Positions 44,848 through 53,330 of a stretch of DNA of 64,000 nucleotides are shown here, in pieces (positions within the stretch are counted from its first letter, which is position 1; every line of letters starts with the position of its first letter). The notes beneath the pieces were generated by a model, which saw only the letters and a program-made list of their open reading frames with translations, did not search any database and was not told the DNA's origin. Source of the stretch: Prochlorococcus sp. AG-363-P19. Its GTDB lineage: Bacteria; Cyanobacteriota; Cyanobacteriia; PCC-6307; Cyanobiaceae. The translations under genes were made by a program, and so were the position numbers. The stretch spans positions 118,611-182,610 of the forward strand of contig QCGG01000003.1 in the NCBI GenBank assembly GCA_003280055.1, in the 5' to 3' direction.

Positions 44848-44880
44848 AGTATTAATATAGCAAAATATAAGAAGTTTTAA

Positions 44881-45972
44881 TTAAGTTGAGAGAATCCTTT
44901 TTAACCTTCTCTTGGAAGAATAAATTGAATAGTTCTCTAGATATATCAATCTCAACTCCTCGTCAAACTTGATCAAGTTATTCTTAGAAGCAAACTTAAT
45001 TGCGTCTACAAATTGATCTGCATCTTGGCACACCCAACCTACTTTGAATGCTATGTCCTCATATCCCGAAAAGGCCTCGCGGGTTCCAATAATTCGCTTT
45101 CCAAACATTAGCGCTTCTGCAACCTTGGTTTTCATACCGGAGCCATCAAATATAGGAGCAATGACAAATTCAGATTGAATATACCAAGCATGGAGGCTCT
45201 TAACTGATCCGACAACAGTTACTCTCTGATGCCTCTCAAGTTCACGTTTTAATGATTCCAGACCTCTTCCGACAACAACTATATCAATCTCGATCCTTGG
45301 CACCACTTCTTTGACAAACCATCTGATTCCTTGCTTGTTTGCGTAAAAATCTGAACCAACAAATAGTGCGTAAGGTTTCTGTTGAGAAGTGTTGTCTAGA
45401 GAAAAACTCGTTGGAAGTTTATCCTCTAAAGAGATTGGCAAAATATGGGATGCTACTCGCCCATACAATTTCCTAAGAATTAAACTATCTCTTTCACTAA
45501 GAGATAGAATTTTATCGCTATAGATAACCGACATCCTTTCTGCAATATAGTTTATTAGCATAATAATTATCGAACGAGGGTTTTTGTGAGTCAGAAAAGC
45601 ACCCCAAAAAAACCTCACCTCAACATTATGGAAGAAAGTAATTATTTCTAGCTCTGGGAAATTTCTTTTTAGTCTATAGGCAAATAACCCAAGATTCGAG
45701 CCATCTATAAAAACTTTTTTAATACCATTACTAATAATCAAGGTTGAAGCAAATTCGATACTCTTTTCATCAATGCCATCTATATAGCCAAAAAGTGCTT
45801 TTACGAATCCAAAAAATGGTGTGATCTTTTGTGATTTCAATTCAAGTAAAAATAGTTTCTCAATAAAAATAGACTGCAATATCTCGAAATTTTGCTTACA
45901 AAGAAGCTCTCTCCCCCCACAAGGACTTCTATGTAAAGCCTTGGTAATTAAAAGTAGTTTTTGACTATTCAC
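44881..45972 (-). CDS. Glycosyltransferase family 1/4-like
   Basis: 363 residues, GT-B type. The first half is degenerate and lacks a clear donor motif; the second has ALFVGSDFYANKQGIRWFVKEVVPRI, IVVVGRG, VTVVGSVKSLHAWYIQSEFVIAPIFDGSGMKTKVAEALMFGKRIIGT, which is the conserved nucleotide-sugar site. ATG start at 45972. It lies in line with and upstream of another GT gene. Exact substrate unknown. Confidence 0.8.
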   Translation of the reverse strand: MNSQKLLLITKALHRSPCGGRELLCKQNFEILQSIFIEKLFLLELKSQKITPFFGFVKALFGYIDGIDEKSIEFASTLIISNGIKKVFIDGSNLGLFAYRLKRNFPELEIITFFHNVEVRFFWGAFLTHKNPRSIIIMLINYIAERMSVIYSDKILSLSERDSLILRKLYGRVASHILPISLEDKLPTSFSLDNTSQQKPYALFVGSDFYANKQGIRWFVKEVVPRIEIDIVVVGRGLESLKRELERHQRVTVVGSVKSLHAWYIQSEFVIAPIFDGSGMKTKVAEALMFGKRIIGTREAFSGYEDIAFKVGWVCQDADQFVDAIKFASKNNLIKFDEELRLIYLENYSIYSSKRRLKRILST

Positions 45973-46114
45973 AAATAATTAATAAAATTCTACTGCTAAT
46001 AATATCGATTAAATCGATACCAATGAGAGTTACTACCCTAAGGCTTTAGAAGCATTTTTGAAATCATTCTCTGCAAGAGTATTTTCTATTCACAACTGAC
46101 AAGATGAAGGAGGG

Positions 46115-46155
46115 TTGACATAGATTCTATCCTTTGTTAGTACATATATACTAAC
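46115..46155 (+). promoter_or_regulatory. Candidate promoter and dyad operator before the DUF1651 gene
   Basis: A perfect TTGACA hexamer lies at 46115-46120. About 15 bases later begins a 7-bp dyad GTTAGTA (46136-46142) and TACTAAC (46149-46155) with a 6-base AT centre. The dyad lies just before the ATG at 46167, where a repressor could block it. A clean -10 at the usual spacing is not visible, so promoter strength is uncertain. Confidence 0.4.
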
Positions 46156-46166
46156 AATCAAATCCC

Positions 46167-46457
46167 ATGAAGCGTAATTCAAGTGCAGGAATGGAGACAT
46201 GGCTGATAAGCCCCGATGGAAATTGCTGTTATCGCTTCCACAGCCATGCTGAAAGGCGATTTGGACCACCACTTATTTACGCTGATATTTGGTTTACGAA
46301 TGGGAAAGCTCCTACAGGAGTGGAAAAGCGCAACCAGCTCACTTTTGATGATGCGTTGGAGCTATGTGGACAAATGCTTCTCGATGACTGGGAAAAGCTA
46401 GGAACACATTCTAAAGAAAGTCAAAAATGTGATTTAACGGAGGGTCTAAAAGTATGA
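46167..46457 (+). CDS. DUF1651 family protein
   Basis: 96 residues of the picocyanobacterial DUF1651 type: an early WLISPDGNCCYRFHSHAERR segment, a charged middle, and a late FDDALELCGQMLLDDWEKL with the conserved acidic/Trp helix. Function unknown. ATG start at 46167 right after the dyad element. Its TGA overlaps the ATG of the next small gene by 4 bases, so the two are translationally coupled. This small pair lies isolated between larger glycan genes on the other strand. Confidence 0.75.
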   Translation: MKRNSSAGMETWLISPDGNCCYRFHSHAERRFGPPLIYADIWFTNGKAPTGVEKRNQLTFDDALELCGQMLLDDWEKLGTHSKESQKCDLTEGLKV

Positions 46458-46615
46458 ACAAAGAAGAACTAGCGCTTCAAATAATCAAGGCAATCTACAA
46501 AGGTGATAAAAACTATAAAAGTTTTAAGGCCTTTCCTACGATCAAAAAGTATTTCTTACATCTAGGGATTAGTGACTTGCAGGGTATCGCTAATCAATAC
46601 GGCATTAAAAACTGA
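46454..46615 (+). CDS. Small coupled protein, 53 aa
   Basis: 53 residues beginning MNKEELALQIIKAIYKGDKN and ending LHLGISDLQGIANQYGIKN, largely helical with basic patches. It overlaps the DUF1651 stop by the classical ATGA. The composition is plausible for a short helix-rich binding protein. I do not recognise the family, and no signal peptide or membrane helix is present. Confidence 0.55.
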   Translation: MNKEELALQIIKAIYKGDKNYKSFKAFPTIKKYFLHLGISDLQGIANQYGIKN

Positions 46616-47066
46616 ATACCTTTCGAGTTATCTTTTTATTTAAGCAATCTAGTTTTTTATACAACCTAGCAAGAAAAGTTTACAAATCATCCTATCAGGT
46701 CGACCAGCTTTCTAAGCAAAGTAAATTAAAAAGAAATTCTTATTATTATTTTTTCTTGTCTTAAGATGAAAATAAGTAATTTAAAAGTTACACGAATTAT
46801 TAATTGTTGTACTTTTTGTTCTGCTTTAATCTTATTGATCTGATTTTGAAATTCATCCATTTCTTTTGAGCTTGATCTATCAGTGCCAAACACCACTCCC
46901 AATCACGAGATTCGCAATGTTACTTCGCTGATTCCGAGTCCATAATCAACAACTTAATCTTAAGGTAAATTCAAGAGAACCGATTGGATTTTAATTGTCT
47001 TTTGCAATTATAATAAAGTCAGGACTTGATAAAGTAAATCTGATCAATTTATCTAATGCCTAATTA
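46616..47066. other. Gene-free region inside the glycan island
   Basis: About 450 bases, very AT-rich, between the coupled small genes and the end of the minus-strand glycan operon. I see no frame with coding character and no clear hairpin, so probably a spacer or decayed sequence. Confidence 0.4.
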
Positions 47067-48116
47067 TTATATTGTCTTATCTAATTTTGTACAAAGATTG
47101 CTGCAACAATTTATGATGGACTCGTTATAGGTTGGGTGACTCTCCCAACTTCTAATTGCATTCTGCCTAAGCATCCTAAATAGACTATCTTTCTGAAGAA
47201 CTTGCTTTATCGAACCAAGCGCCTGCTCGATATTATCTACAACAATCGAATTATAATCATTGAAGCAATAAGCCGAGATTTCTCCTACACTGGTAACTAC
47301 TGGTATTAAGCCTAATTGCATAGCTTCTATAACGGAAATCGCCATGCCCTCACTACGGCTCAATTGAATATAGAAAGTACTTAAAGCAGCTTTTTCTTTT
47401 ATTTCAGCAAAGCTCATTGGACCAAAAAATGTTACTACTGAATTCAAATTTAATGAATCTGACAAGATTTCTAGTTTCCTTCTTTCACCCCCATCCGGTC
47501 CAATAATCAAGAATTTACAATCTTTCTTGAGCTTATTCAACTCATAAATTAGTCGTAGAGAGTACGCGATATTCTTTTGGAAGTTCAGTCTCCCCCAGAA
47601 AATAAAAACGGGTTTTGGTGAAGAAACAGGCAATGCTTTTACACTTTCCAGCTTAAAACTGACAATCCTAGTAAGAGGTCTCTCCTTTAACTTAAAGATC
47701 TTCATGCGAGAATCCAAAGTTGATAATGAGTCTGACCAAATTTCTTTTGATCTTTTTGCTACAAGAGTTGAGAACAATCTATCGATAAAATGTGCATGAT
47801 TTTCTAGATGCAAGAATAAAACTATCTTTACATTTGGCCGAATTAAACTAATAAAATATGCAGCTATACAACATCTCCATAATGATACGATTAAGACGTC
47901 AGGCGGCTTAATGCATAGTCTATAGCAAGAACTTACTAACGATGCAAATGTCCAAAGTACGCCAATTATACTTTTGTCTAATCGCCTTTTGCTTAAATAT
48001 TTAACCCTAAGATGAAAGGCAATATGGTCTAAACTGAGGGTGGACCTAGCAGATTGCTCTACCCCTCCTATGCCATCATAAGGAATTAAATGAATGATTT
48101 TATAGGGGGTAGCCAT
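47067..48116 (-). CDS. Glycosyltransferase family 4
   Basis: 349 residues of GT-B type. The N-terminal domain begins KIIHLIPYDGIGGVEQSAR, the first acceptor-binding motif of GT4. The C-terminal half has FIFWGRLNFQKNIAYSLRLIY, FLIIGPDGGERRKLEI and LSRSEGMAISVIEAMQLGLIPV with the E-x7-E pattern. Retaining glycosyltransferase, substrate unknown. ATG start at 48116 shares one base with the stop of the preceding GtrA-like gene, and it is the last gene of the six-gene operon. Confidence 0.85.
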   Translation of the reverse strand: MATPYKIIHLIPYDGIGGVEQSARSTLSLDHIAFHLRVKYLSKRRLDKSIIGVLWTFASLVSSCYRLCIKPPDVLIVSLWRCCIAAYFISLIRPNVKIVLFLHLENHAHFIDRLFSTLVAKRSKEIWSDSLSTLDSRMKIFKLKERPLTRIVSFKLESVKALPVSSPKPVFIFWGRLNFQKNIAYSLRLIYELNKLKKDCKFLIIGPDGGERRKLEILSDSLNLNSVVTFFGPMSFAEIKEKAALSTFYIQLSRSEGMAISVIEAMQLGLIPVVTSVGEISAYCFNDYNSIVVDNIEQALGSIKQVLQKDSLFRMLRQNAIRSWESHPTYNESIINCCSNLCTKLDKTI

Positions 48117-48487
48117 TAGTTAAATGAAAGCTTACAAAGAAAATAGGAGAGCAGACCCCAACAAATTGTAGTCAAAAGAGCGATCTGGCTAGTAGAAACA
48201 TTGATAACCGAGAGATAAGAGCTCAGACAAAACGCGATGGCCATACATATGCATTGTATAATTAGATAGCGAAGCAGGAAGCGGATTCTAAATCTCCTCC
48301 TAAAGCTAAATTTAGCATGAAGAAACGCGTTCAGAAATATACATATCGAACCTGCAAGTAGCACAGCGTAGTTTGCTTTTAAACCAAAGAAAGAAACGAT
48401 CCCAAAAATCAACAGGTAGATTAATTCTCCTACTAGTCCTACACCAGTAAACCTTAGTAAGCTAAATTTTAGAAAATTTACCTTCAA
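48116..48487 (-). CDS. GtrA-like membrane protein (putative flippase)
   Basis: 123 residues, four predicted membrane helices, GtrA family: RFTGVGLVGELIYLLIFGIVSFFGLKANYA and a basic FSFRRRFRIRF loop between helices. GtrA homologues flip undecaprenyl-phosphate-linked glucose for O-antigen glucosylation. It directly follows a GtrB-type GT2 (4-base overlap), which matches the gtrA-gtrB arrangement of O-antigen modification systems. ATG start at 48487. Flippase function here is inference. Confidence 0.82.
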   Translation of the reverse strand: MKVNFLKFSLLRFTGVGLVGELIYLLIFGIVSFFGLKANYAVLLAGSICIFLNAFLHAKFSFRRRFRIRFLLRYLIIQCICMAIAFCLSSYLSVINVSTSQIALLTTICWGLLSYFLCKLSFN

Positions 48488-49437
48488 CTTCTCTTGTCAT
48501 ATATACTTCTTATAAAGCTTTGTGGCTTGCCGGAAACCGTTAAAAAGATTCTTCCTAGATATTCACCAACTAATCCTATAAGAAGACATTGTATACCTCC
48601 AAATAAAAGAATTGCAGAGAATATAGAGGCCCAACCTGAAACAGTAATCCCCATAATTAAAGTTTCTACAATAACAACACAGACACCCATGATACCTGCA
48701 ATGGACATTAAGATTCCTAAAATACTTGAAAGTCTAAGAGGCATCAAAGAAAAGCTTGTAAAGATATTCAACCAAAGCCTAATTAATCTTCTTAGATTAT
48801 ATCCACTTCTACCTATATGGCGTTTGTCATGCTTAACAGGAATACTTTCGATTGATTGAGTCAATTGAGATAACAATCCATCAATATAAGGATACGGACC
48901 TAAATACTTAGCCACTTGATGAGCTATTGATCCTTTTACACATCGAAAACTAGAGAGAGAAAATCTATCTGGAAACTCAAGCAGTATTTTCGCTGTTAAA
49001 TGTGCAAAATAACTACCAATATTTCTCCAAGCAGAATGTTGGCTTTCTCCATAATCTCCATAAACGACATCTAAATCATTTTCAAGTGCAAATTGCCAAA
49101 GTCTAAGTCCCTCCTCAGGTGGGTTTTGCAAATCATCGTCTAAATTAAGAACAAATTCACCTTTAGAAAGGCGATATCCAGTAAGTACTGCTTGATGCTC
49201 ACCAAAGTTACGTGTGTGCCTAACAAGTAGTGATCTTAACGAGGAGACATTAAGAAGATCCTTAAGAAGAGAATGGCTTTGATCTGGACTGCCATCATCC
49301 ACAAAAATAACTTCCCATTCTCCAAAGATTCTTAATTTTTCCAGCCTTTTAATAAGTAAAGGGATCGAAGCCTCACTTCGAAAAATTGGAATGATCAAAC
49401 TTAAGCAAACTGATTGATCTTGAGTGTTAGTAGTCAC
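48484..49437 (-). CDS. GT2 polyprenyl-phosphate glycosyltransferase (GtrB/ArnC-like)
   Basis: 317 residues. N-terminal GT-A domain with LSLIIPIFRSEASIPLL, VIFVDDGSPDQS, and the metal motif DDDLQNPPEE; two C-terminal membrane helices (about 230-255 and 265-290) as in GtrB and ArnC, which charge undecaprenyl-phosphate with a sugar. It probably makes the lipid-linked sugar moved by the neighbouring GtrA. ATG start at 49437, with 4-base overlaps on both sides. Confidence 0.88.
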   Translation of the reverse strand: MTTNTQDQSVCLSLIIPIFRSEASIPLLIKRLEKLRIFGEWEVIFVDDGSPDQSHSLLKDLLNVSSLRSLLVRHTRNFGEHQAVLTGYRLSKGEFVLNLDDDLQNPPEEGLRLWQFALENDLDVVYGDYGESQHSAWRNIGSYFAHLTAKILLEFPDRFSLSSFRCVKGSIAHQVAKYLGPYPYIDGLLSQLTQSIESIPVKHDKRHIGRSGYNLRRLIRLWLNIFTSFSLMPLRLSSILGILMSIAGIMGVCVVIVETLIMGITVSGWASIFSAILLFGGIQCLLIGLVGEYLGRIFLTVSGKPQSFIRSIYDKRS

Positions 49438-50195
49438 TTGGCTTTGCGTGCAACAAGAAACAGTGAGCTCCCAAATGGGAAAGAGAAGTAATCTCTAATT
49501 ATGGTCTCTAGTTGAAGGATTTGAAATAGTATCTTATTGATAAGTCTAGGAGGAAGTTCTAAATCTGATACACGTTTCTGATTAAAAGATTTCATAAATA
49601 TTGACCTATTTTCAAACCGTGCTTGAATCCATAAAATCGGAGCAAGTAATGAGTTCCAATAGTAAAGACTTTCAACTTCAAAACCTGCTGAGATCACTAA
49701 ATCACGTAATTGAGCCAGATAGTATCTCCTAACTCCCATTACTCGCTCATCGTGGGTTCGTTTTAAACAGGGCATTGCGGCTACATTTAAAAGCAAAAGT
49801 CCGCCAGGGCTTAGCAGTCTAAAAATTGAATTCATGCAAACATCTGGCATGACATTCTTATGGTAAAGAACATCCATGCATATGGCAGCGTCATAATTAC
49901 TGTTGGTTTTTTGCATATCCTCTATGGAACAATTTAGAACATTAATTCCAAGCTTACGTGTATGGTCAAATCCATAAGTGTTTGGCTCACATCCCTCTAA
50001 TGAGTTAATCCATGGATCTCTACTAAGCTTTAGCAATAATCCTCCTGTTCCACAGCCTACATCAAAAATATCTAATTTCTTATTTTTACTTTTAGCCTCA
50101 ATTCTAAGTAAGTCTTTTACATTGCTATGCAGATAATTGAACCACCAGTGTTTTTTTTCAATCAATGATAGGACTTTGTACTCTTGATTATACAT
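49434..50195 (-). CDS. SAM-dependent methyltransferase, class I
   Basis: 253 residues. An N-terminal helix-rich part (HWWFNYLHSNVKDLL) precedes the SAM-binding motif FDVGCGTGGLLLKL near 41-54 and LEGCEPNTYGFDH (acidic loop), with CMDVLYH as motif III. Probably methylates a sugar or a glycan intermediate, as in other LPS clusters; the substrate is not shown. Start ATG at 50195; overlaps the aminotransferase stop by 8 bases and the GT2 start by 4. Confidence 0.85.
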   Translation of the reverse strand: MYNQEYKVLSLIEKKHWWFNYLHSNVKDLLRIEAKSKNKKLDIFDVGCGTGGLLLKLSRDPWINSLEGCEPNTYGFDHTRKLGINVLNCSIEDMQKTNSNYDAAICMDVLYHKNVMPDVCMNSIFRLLSPGGLLLLNVAAMPCLKRTHDERVMGVRRYYLAQLRDLVISAGFEVESLYYWNSLLAPILWIQARFENRSIFMKSFNQKRVSDLELPPRLINKILFQILQLETIIRDYFSFPFGSSLFLVARKAK

Positions 50196-51387
50196 TATTA
50201 TATTTTAGGCATGCTTCTTTCAGAACCAAGCAAACCCTTTCTACATCAGAATAGTTCATATAAGGATGTAACGGAAGACTAATTATTTCTTGAACGAACT
50301 TTTCTGTGTTAGGTAATTTTACCTTAGATTGAGATAGTAAGCGGTTTTGATGACAAGGCTTACTATAGTGAACTGAAACAGGTATTGCTTTGTCAAGACA
50401 ATAATCAATAATTCTATTTCTTGCTTCAGGAAGAACTCTTATAACATATAAATGAAAGCTATGATCAGAAAGATCTCCATTATCAGGCAAGCCAATGAGT
50501 GAAGTCTTACCTATTAAAGGCTTCAGGAAACTCTCATAACATTTAGCCACCTTTCGTCGAGATAAAATATGCATATCTAAATCGCATAATTTATGTCTTA
50601 AATAAAGTGCCTGGATCTCATCAAGACGGCTGTTTACTCCATCCTGAACGGCCTCACGCGATTCATCCCAACCATAAGCACGTAATCTTCTCGAATAGAT
50701 CAATTCCTTTTCATCGCCTTTAACTACTAATGCGCCTGCATCTCCAATAGCTGCCAAGTTTTTTGTAGGGTAAAAACTAAAGGCTGCTCTATGACCAAAA
50801 GTACCAACTGCTTGGCCCATGAATTTTGTACCGCAGGCCTGAGCACAATCTTCAATTAGTGGGATTTGATATTGGCTGCAAGTAGCAAGTATTTCATTTA
50901 AATTGCAAGCTTCACCATACAGATGAACTGCTATAACTGCTCGAATTTTAGTGGTATTTGAAAGATTTTCTTGAAGAGATTTATTAGACAGTATTGGACG
51001 ATCTTTTTTAGTATCAAGAAACAGAGGGCGCGCACCAAGTCGAAGGACTGCAGAAACCGTGGCAAAGGCAGTATGCGAAGGCAAGGCGACAAGATCTCCA
51101 GCCTTAATATAAAGAGATCTAAGGGCTAATTCAATAGCATCTGTTCCACTAGCGACTCCTATTACCTGGCTTGGTAATGTTCCATTTCCAAGCCAATGAG
51201 AGAAGTCTGACTCAAATTGTTTAACTCCCTTACCTAAAATCAACTGTCCACTCTGTTCAAGCTCCTTTTGTGCACTGATTAATTTTTTACGATAGAGGCG
51301 TGTCTCTATTTTTGGAAAATTATACCTATCCTTCCTTGATATTAGGGAAGGCCATTCGAGCTTTAATGTGACTTTATTGAAATTCAT
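50188..51387 (-). CDS. DegT/DnrJ/EryC1 aminotransferase, second copy
   Basis: 399 residues. PLP-dependent sugar aminotransferase with GVASGTDAIELALRSLYI, PLIEDCAQACGTKF and the PLP lysine in FYPTKNLAAIGDAG. This is the FdtB/QdtB-like subgroup that transaminates 3-keto-6-deoxyhexoses, judged on the PTKNL motif (inference). It differs from the aminotransferase at 42.5 kb, so the island can handle two different keto sugars. ATG start at 51387; the ATGA overlap with the SDR stop shows coupling. Confidence 0.88.
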   Translation of the reverse strand: MNFNKVTLKLEWPSLISRKDRYNFPKIETRLYRKKLISAQKELEQSGQLILGKGVKQFESDFSHWLGNGTLPSQVIGVASGTDAIELALRSLYIKAGDLVALPSHTAFATVSAVLRLGARPLFLDTKKDRPILSNKSLQENLSNTTKIRAVIAVHLYGEACNLNEILATCSQYQIPLIEDCAQACGTKFMGQAVGTFGHRAAFSFYPTKNLAAIGDAGALVVKGDEKELIYSRRLRAYGWDESREAVQDGVNSRLDEIQALYLRHKLCDLDMHILSRRKVAKCYESFLKPLIGKTSLIGLPDNGDLSDHSFHLYVIRVLPEARNRIIDYCLDKAIPVSVHYSKPCHQNRLLSQSKVKLPNTEKFVQEIISLPLHPYMNYSDVERVCLVLKEACLKYNNV

Positions 51388-52385
51388 ATATAAGCAGGTA
51401 AATTAGATTTGTAATAGTCAAGAGTCCTCTTAAGAGTTGAATATAGTGAAGTCTTTGGCTGCCAACTAGTTGCATCTTGAAAACGATCATAGGAAGAATA
51501 AAAATCTCCGATATCAATTTTCATTCGAGTTTTTGGATATTCAATTAAATTTAGCTTTCCTGAGCCATGAATCCTAATCAATTGATTTGCTAGATCAGTC
51601 AAGTTAACCACCTCTTTGCTACCAAGATTATATGGTTGTGCATCTAAATTCTCACTCATAGCAGCCAGCATAAGTGCATCTAGAACATCATCAACATCAT
51701 TAAAATCACGAATTTGGGTTCCTCCCCATACTTGAATAGGTTCATCCTCCAACAACCTCCTGATCCATATACCTAAGAAGGTTTGCCGATCATCCTTTAT
51801 ACGCATTCTTGGACCAATTGTATTTGTAAGCCTCAAGGTACAAGTACTTAGATCGTGAAACTTACTATAAATAGAATGGTACAATTCAGCAGAAAGTTTG
51901 TGTATGCCATTTATATCTACTGGAGAACTTTTGTGTAGTTCACTGACTGGGAGAAACTCAGGCTTACCATAAATTTGTCTTGTGCTTGCAAAAATAATGC
52001 GAACTAAAGGGTTCACTTTTCTACAAGATTCAAGCAAAGTTAATTGCGCAATACAATTTATCTCCAAATCCGTATACGGATCTGTCATTGAGTCCAAATG
52101 ACTAGTCTGCCCGGCAAGATTAAATAATACTGACTTATCATAAAGAAGAGCTTCCATTGATGAAGTATCTCGAATATCACAAAGATTTATTTTCAGCCTA
52201 GACTCGTAGCCATCTAAGTTGTAAAGATTTCCTCCATACTTTGATATTAGGCTATCTACGATAGTCACTTCAGAACCAAGATTTACAAGGCGGCGAGCTA
52301 AATTTGAACCAATAAAACCAGCACCGCCTGTAATTAATACACTCCGACCTTCCCAAAAAGACCTGTTTGAATACTGTTCGTTCAT
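51384..52385 (-). CDS. NAD-dependent epimerase/dehydratase (atypical SDR)
   Basis: Extended SDR, 333 residues. Rossmann motif TGGAGFIGSNLARRL at about 19-33, FASTRQIYG, and RIKDDRQTFLGIWIRRLL in the substrate part. Where the family has YxxxK, this protein reads NGIHK, so the catalytic Tyr is Asn. Without it, the protein may bind NAD without normal dehydrogenation, or use another base. First gene of the six-gene operon and, with the next aminotransferase, likely part of a nucleotide-sugar route. ATG start at 52385. Confidence 0.85.
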   Translation of the reverse strand: MNEQYSNRSFWEGRSVLITGGAGFIGSNLARRLVNLGSEVTIVDSLISKYGGNLYNLDGYESRLKINLCDIRDTSSMEALLYDKSVLFNLAGQTSHLDSMTDPYTDLEINCIAQLTLLESCRKVNPLVRIIFASTRQIYGKPEFLPVSELHKSSPVDINGIHKLSAELYHSIYSKFHDLSTCTLRLTNTIGPRMRIKDDRQTFLGIWIRRLLEDEPIQVWGGTQIRDFNDVDDVLDALMLAAMSENLDAQPYNLGSKEVVNLTDLANQLIRIHGSGKLNLIEYPKTRMKIDIGDFYSSYDRFQDATSWQPKTSLYSTLKRTLDYYKSNLPAYI

Positions 52386-52959
52386 GATGACTCTAATTCA
52401 CTGACTTAGCATCTTGAATAGTTAGATCAATATAGATCTGATAAAAACAATAATTAGAGTATATCCAAACTTTATCCAAGCCACCTTTAGGCCTCAACTA
52501 AATAGATACACAAATCACCTAAGAACAATATGGCATCATCGTGGTTGATAGTGCAACCAACTTGCTTACAAAAAAGGGATACGAAATATAGGACTCTTCT
52601 TTCATAAGACTCCTCAATAAAAGAAATGGCTTTCTAGTAAACATTGTCCAGGTCCTAATAGCCACTCATTTGAAAAAGCCTTTAGATAATCTGGTTAGTC
52701 AAATAGTCACCTACAGCGACAATTGCGGAAGAGCAACTTATTCGAGCAGCTTTGAATGATTGATAGGGCTCGATAGGAAGCTCCCTCAAAAAGGAGATTG
52801 TCTTTTATCCTTTTGTGTCATGAACTCCGTTTGTGTAACTAATTGACCTTGTAGAGATTGGAAATGATCAAAAGACTGGAGGCAAAACTTATTCGTTTCT
52901 AGAAGAGGATTAATACCAGAACCACTCTTAAAAAGATGCCCTACAGATCAATCATTAAA
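52386..52959. other. Region between ssrA and the glycan operon
   Basis: About 570 bases between the island operon and the end of ssrA, AT-rich, with no supported gene. It should contain the promoter of the SDR-led operon and the terminator of ssrA. By eye I find no attachment-site direct repeat of the ssrA end. Confidence 0.45.
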
Positions 52960-53230
52960 GGGGCCTCTCAGCCCCCATGAATCATTTGGGTGATAAGGCT
53001 GATCTAACCCCATCTCCCCTAAGGGTCAGGCAGCAACAGGGGCTGACTGACGGGAGAAACGAACGATGTTGTTCGCAGTTACGTATTTGCCCTAACCGAG
53101 CAGGCTTCAGTCACCCGCCTGATATCCCGTCGAAACCATTACAGCCCCAAGTAAGAAAAATGGAGCTGAGCGGAATCGAACCGCTGTCCGAGACATTGGT
53201 GTGGATCACCTAGTTCATCAATCGATGAAC
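52960..53230 (-). ncRNA. ssrA: tmRNA, circularly permuted two-piece type
   Basis: Trans-translation RNA that rescues stalled ribosomes. Read on the minus strand, the acceptor piece comes first (about 53230-53161, with T arm GCGGTTCGATTCCGC and encoded CCA end at 53161). A short spacer follows, then the coding piece from about 53148, beginning GGGGCTG...TGGTTTCGACGGG. The tag frame runs 53076-53026 and encodes ANNIVRFSRQSAPVAA then TGA. A GC stem near 52960-52976 (GGGGC/GCCCC) with weak T-run marks the likely 3' end. This permuted order is typical of marine picocyanobacteria. Confidence 0.9.
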
Positions 53231-53330
53231 AAAAAGATTCTGACAGGGGAATGATTGTTTGCTCTAATTTGCTTAATCAGTTGCAGGAAGAAAAACAAAT
53301 CCGCTTTGCCAAGACCCACCACTAAACCCG

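Noticed and set aside
52977..53213. 78-residue frame on the plus strand across ssrA
   Set aside because: It is antisense to the tmRNA and its sequence is explained by the conserved RNA.
36637..53230. Direct repeat of the ssrA end marking an island attachment site
   Set aside because: Scanning by eye found no copy of the ssrA 3' or T-arm sequence near the far boundary; an alignment would be needed.
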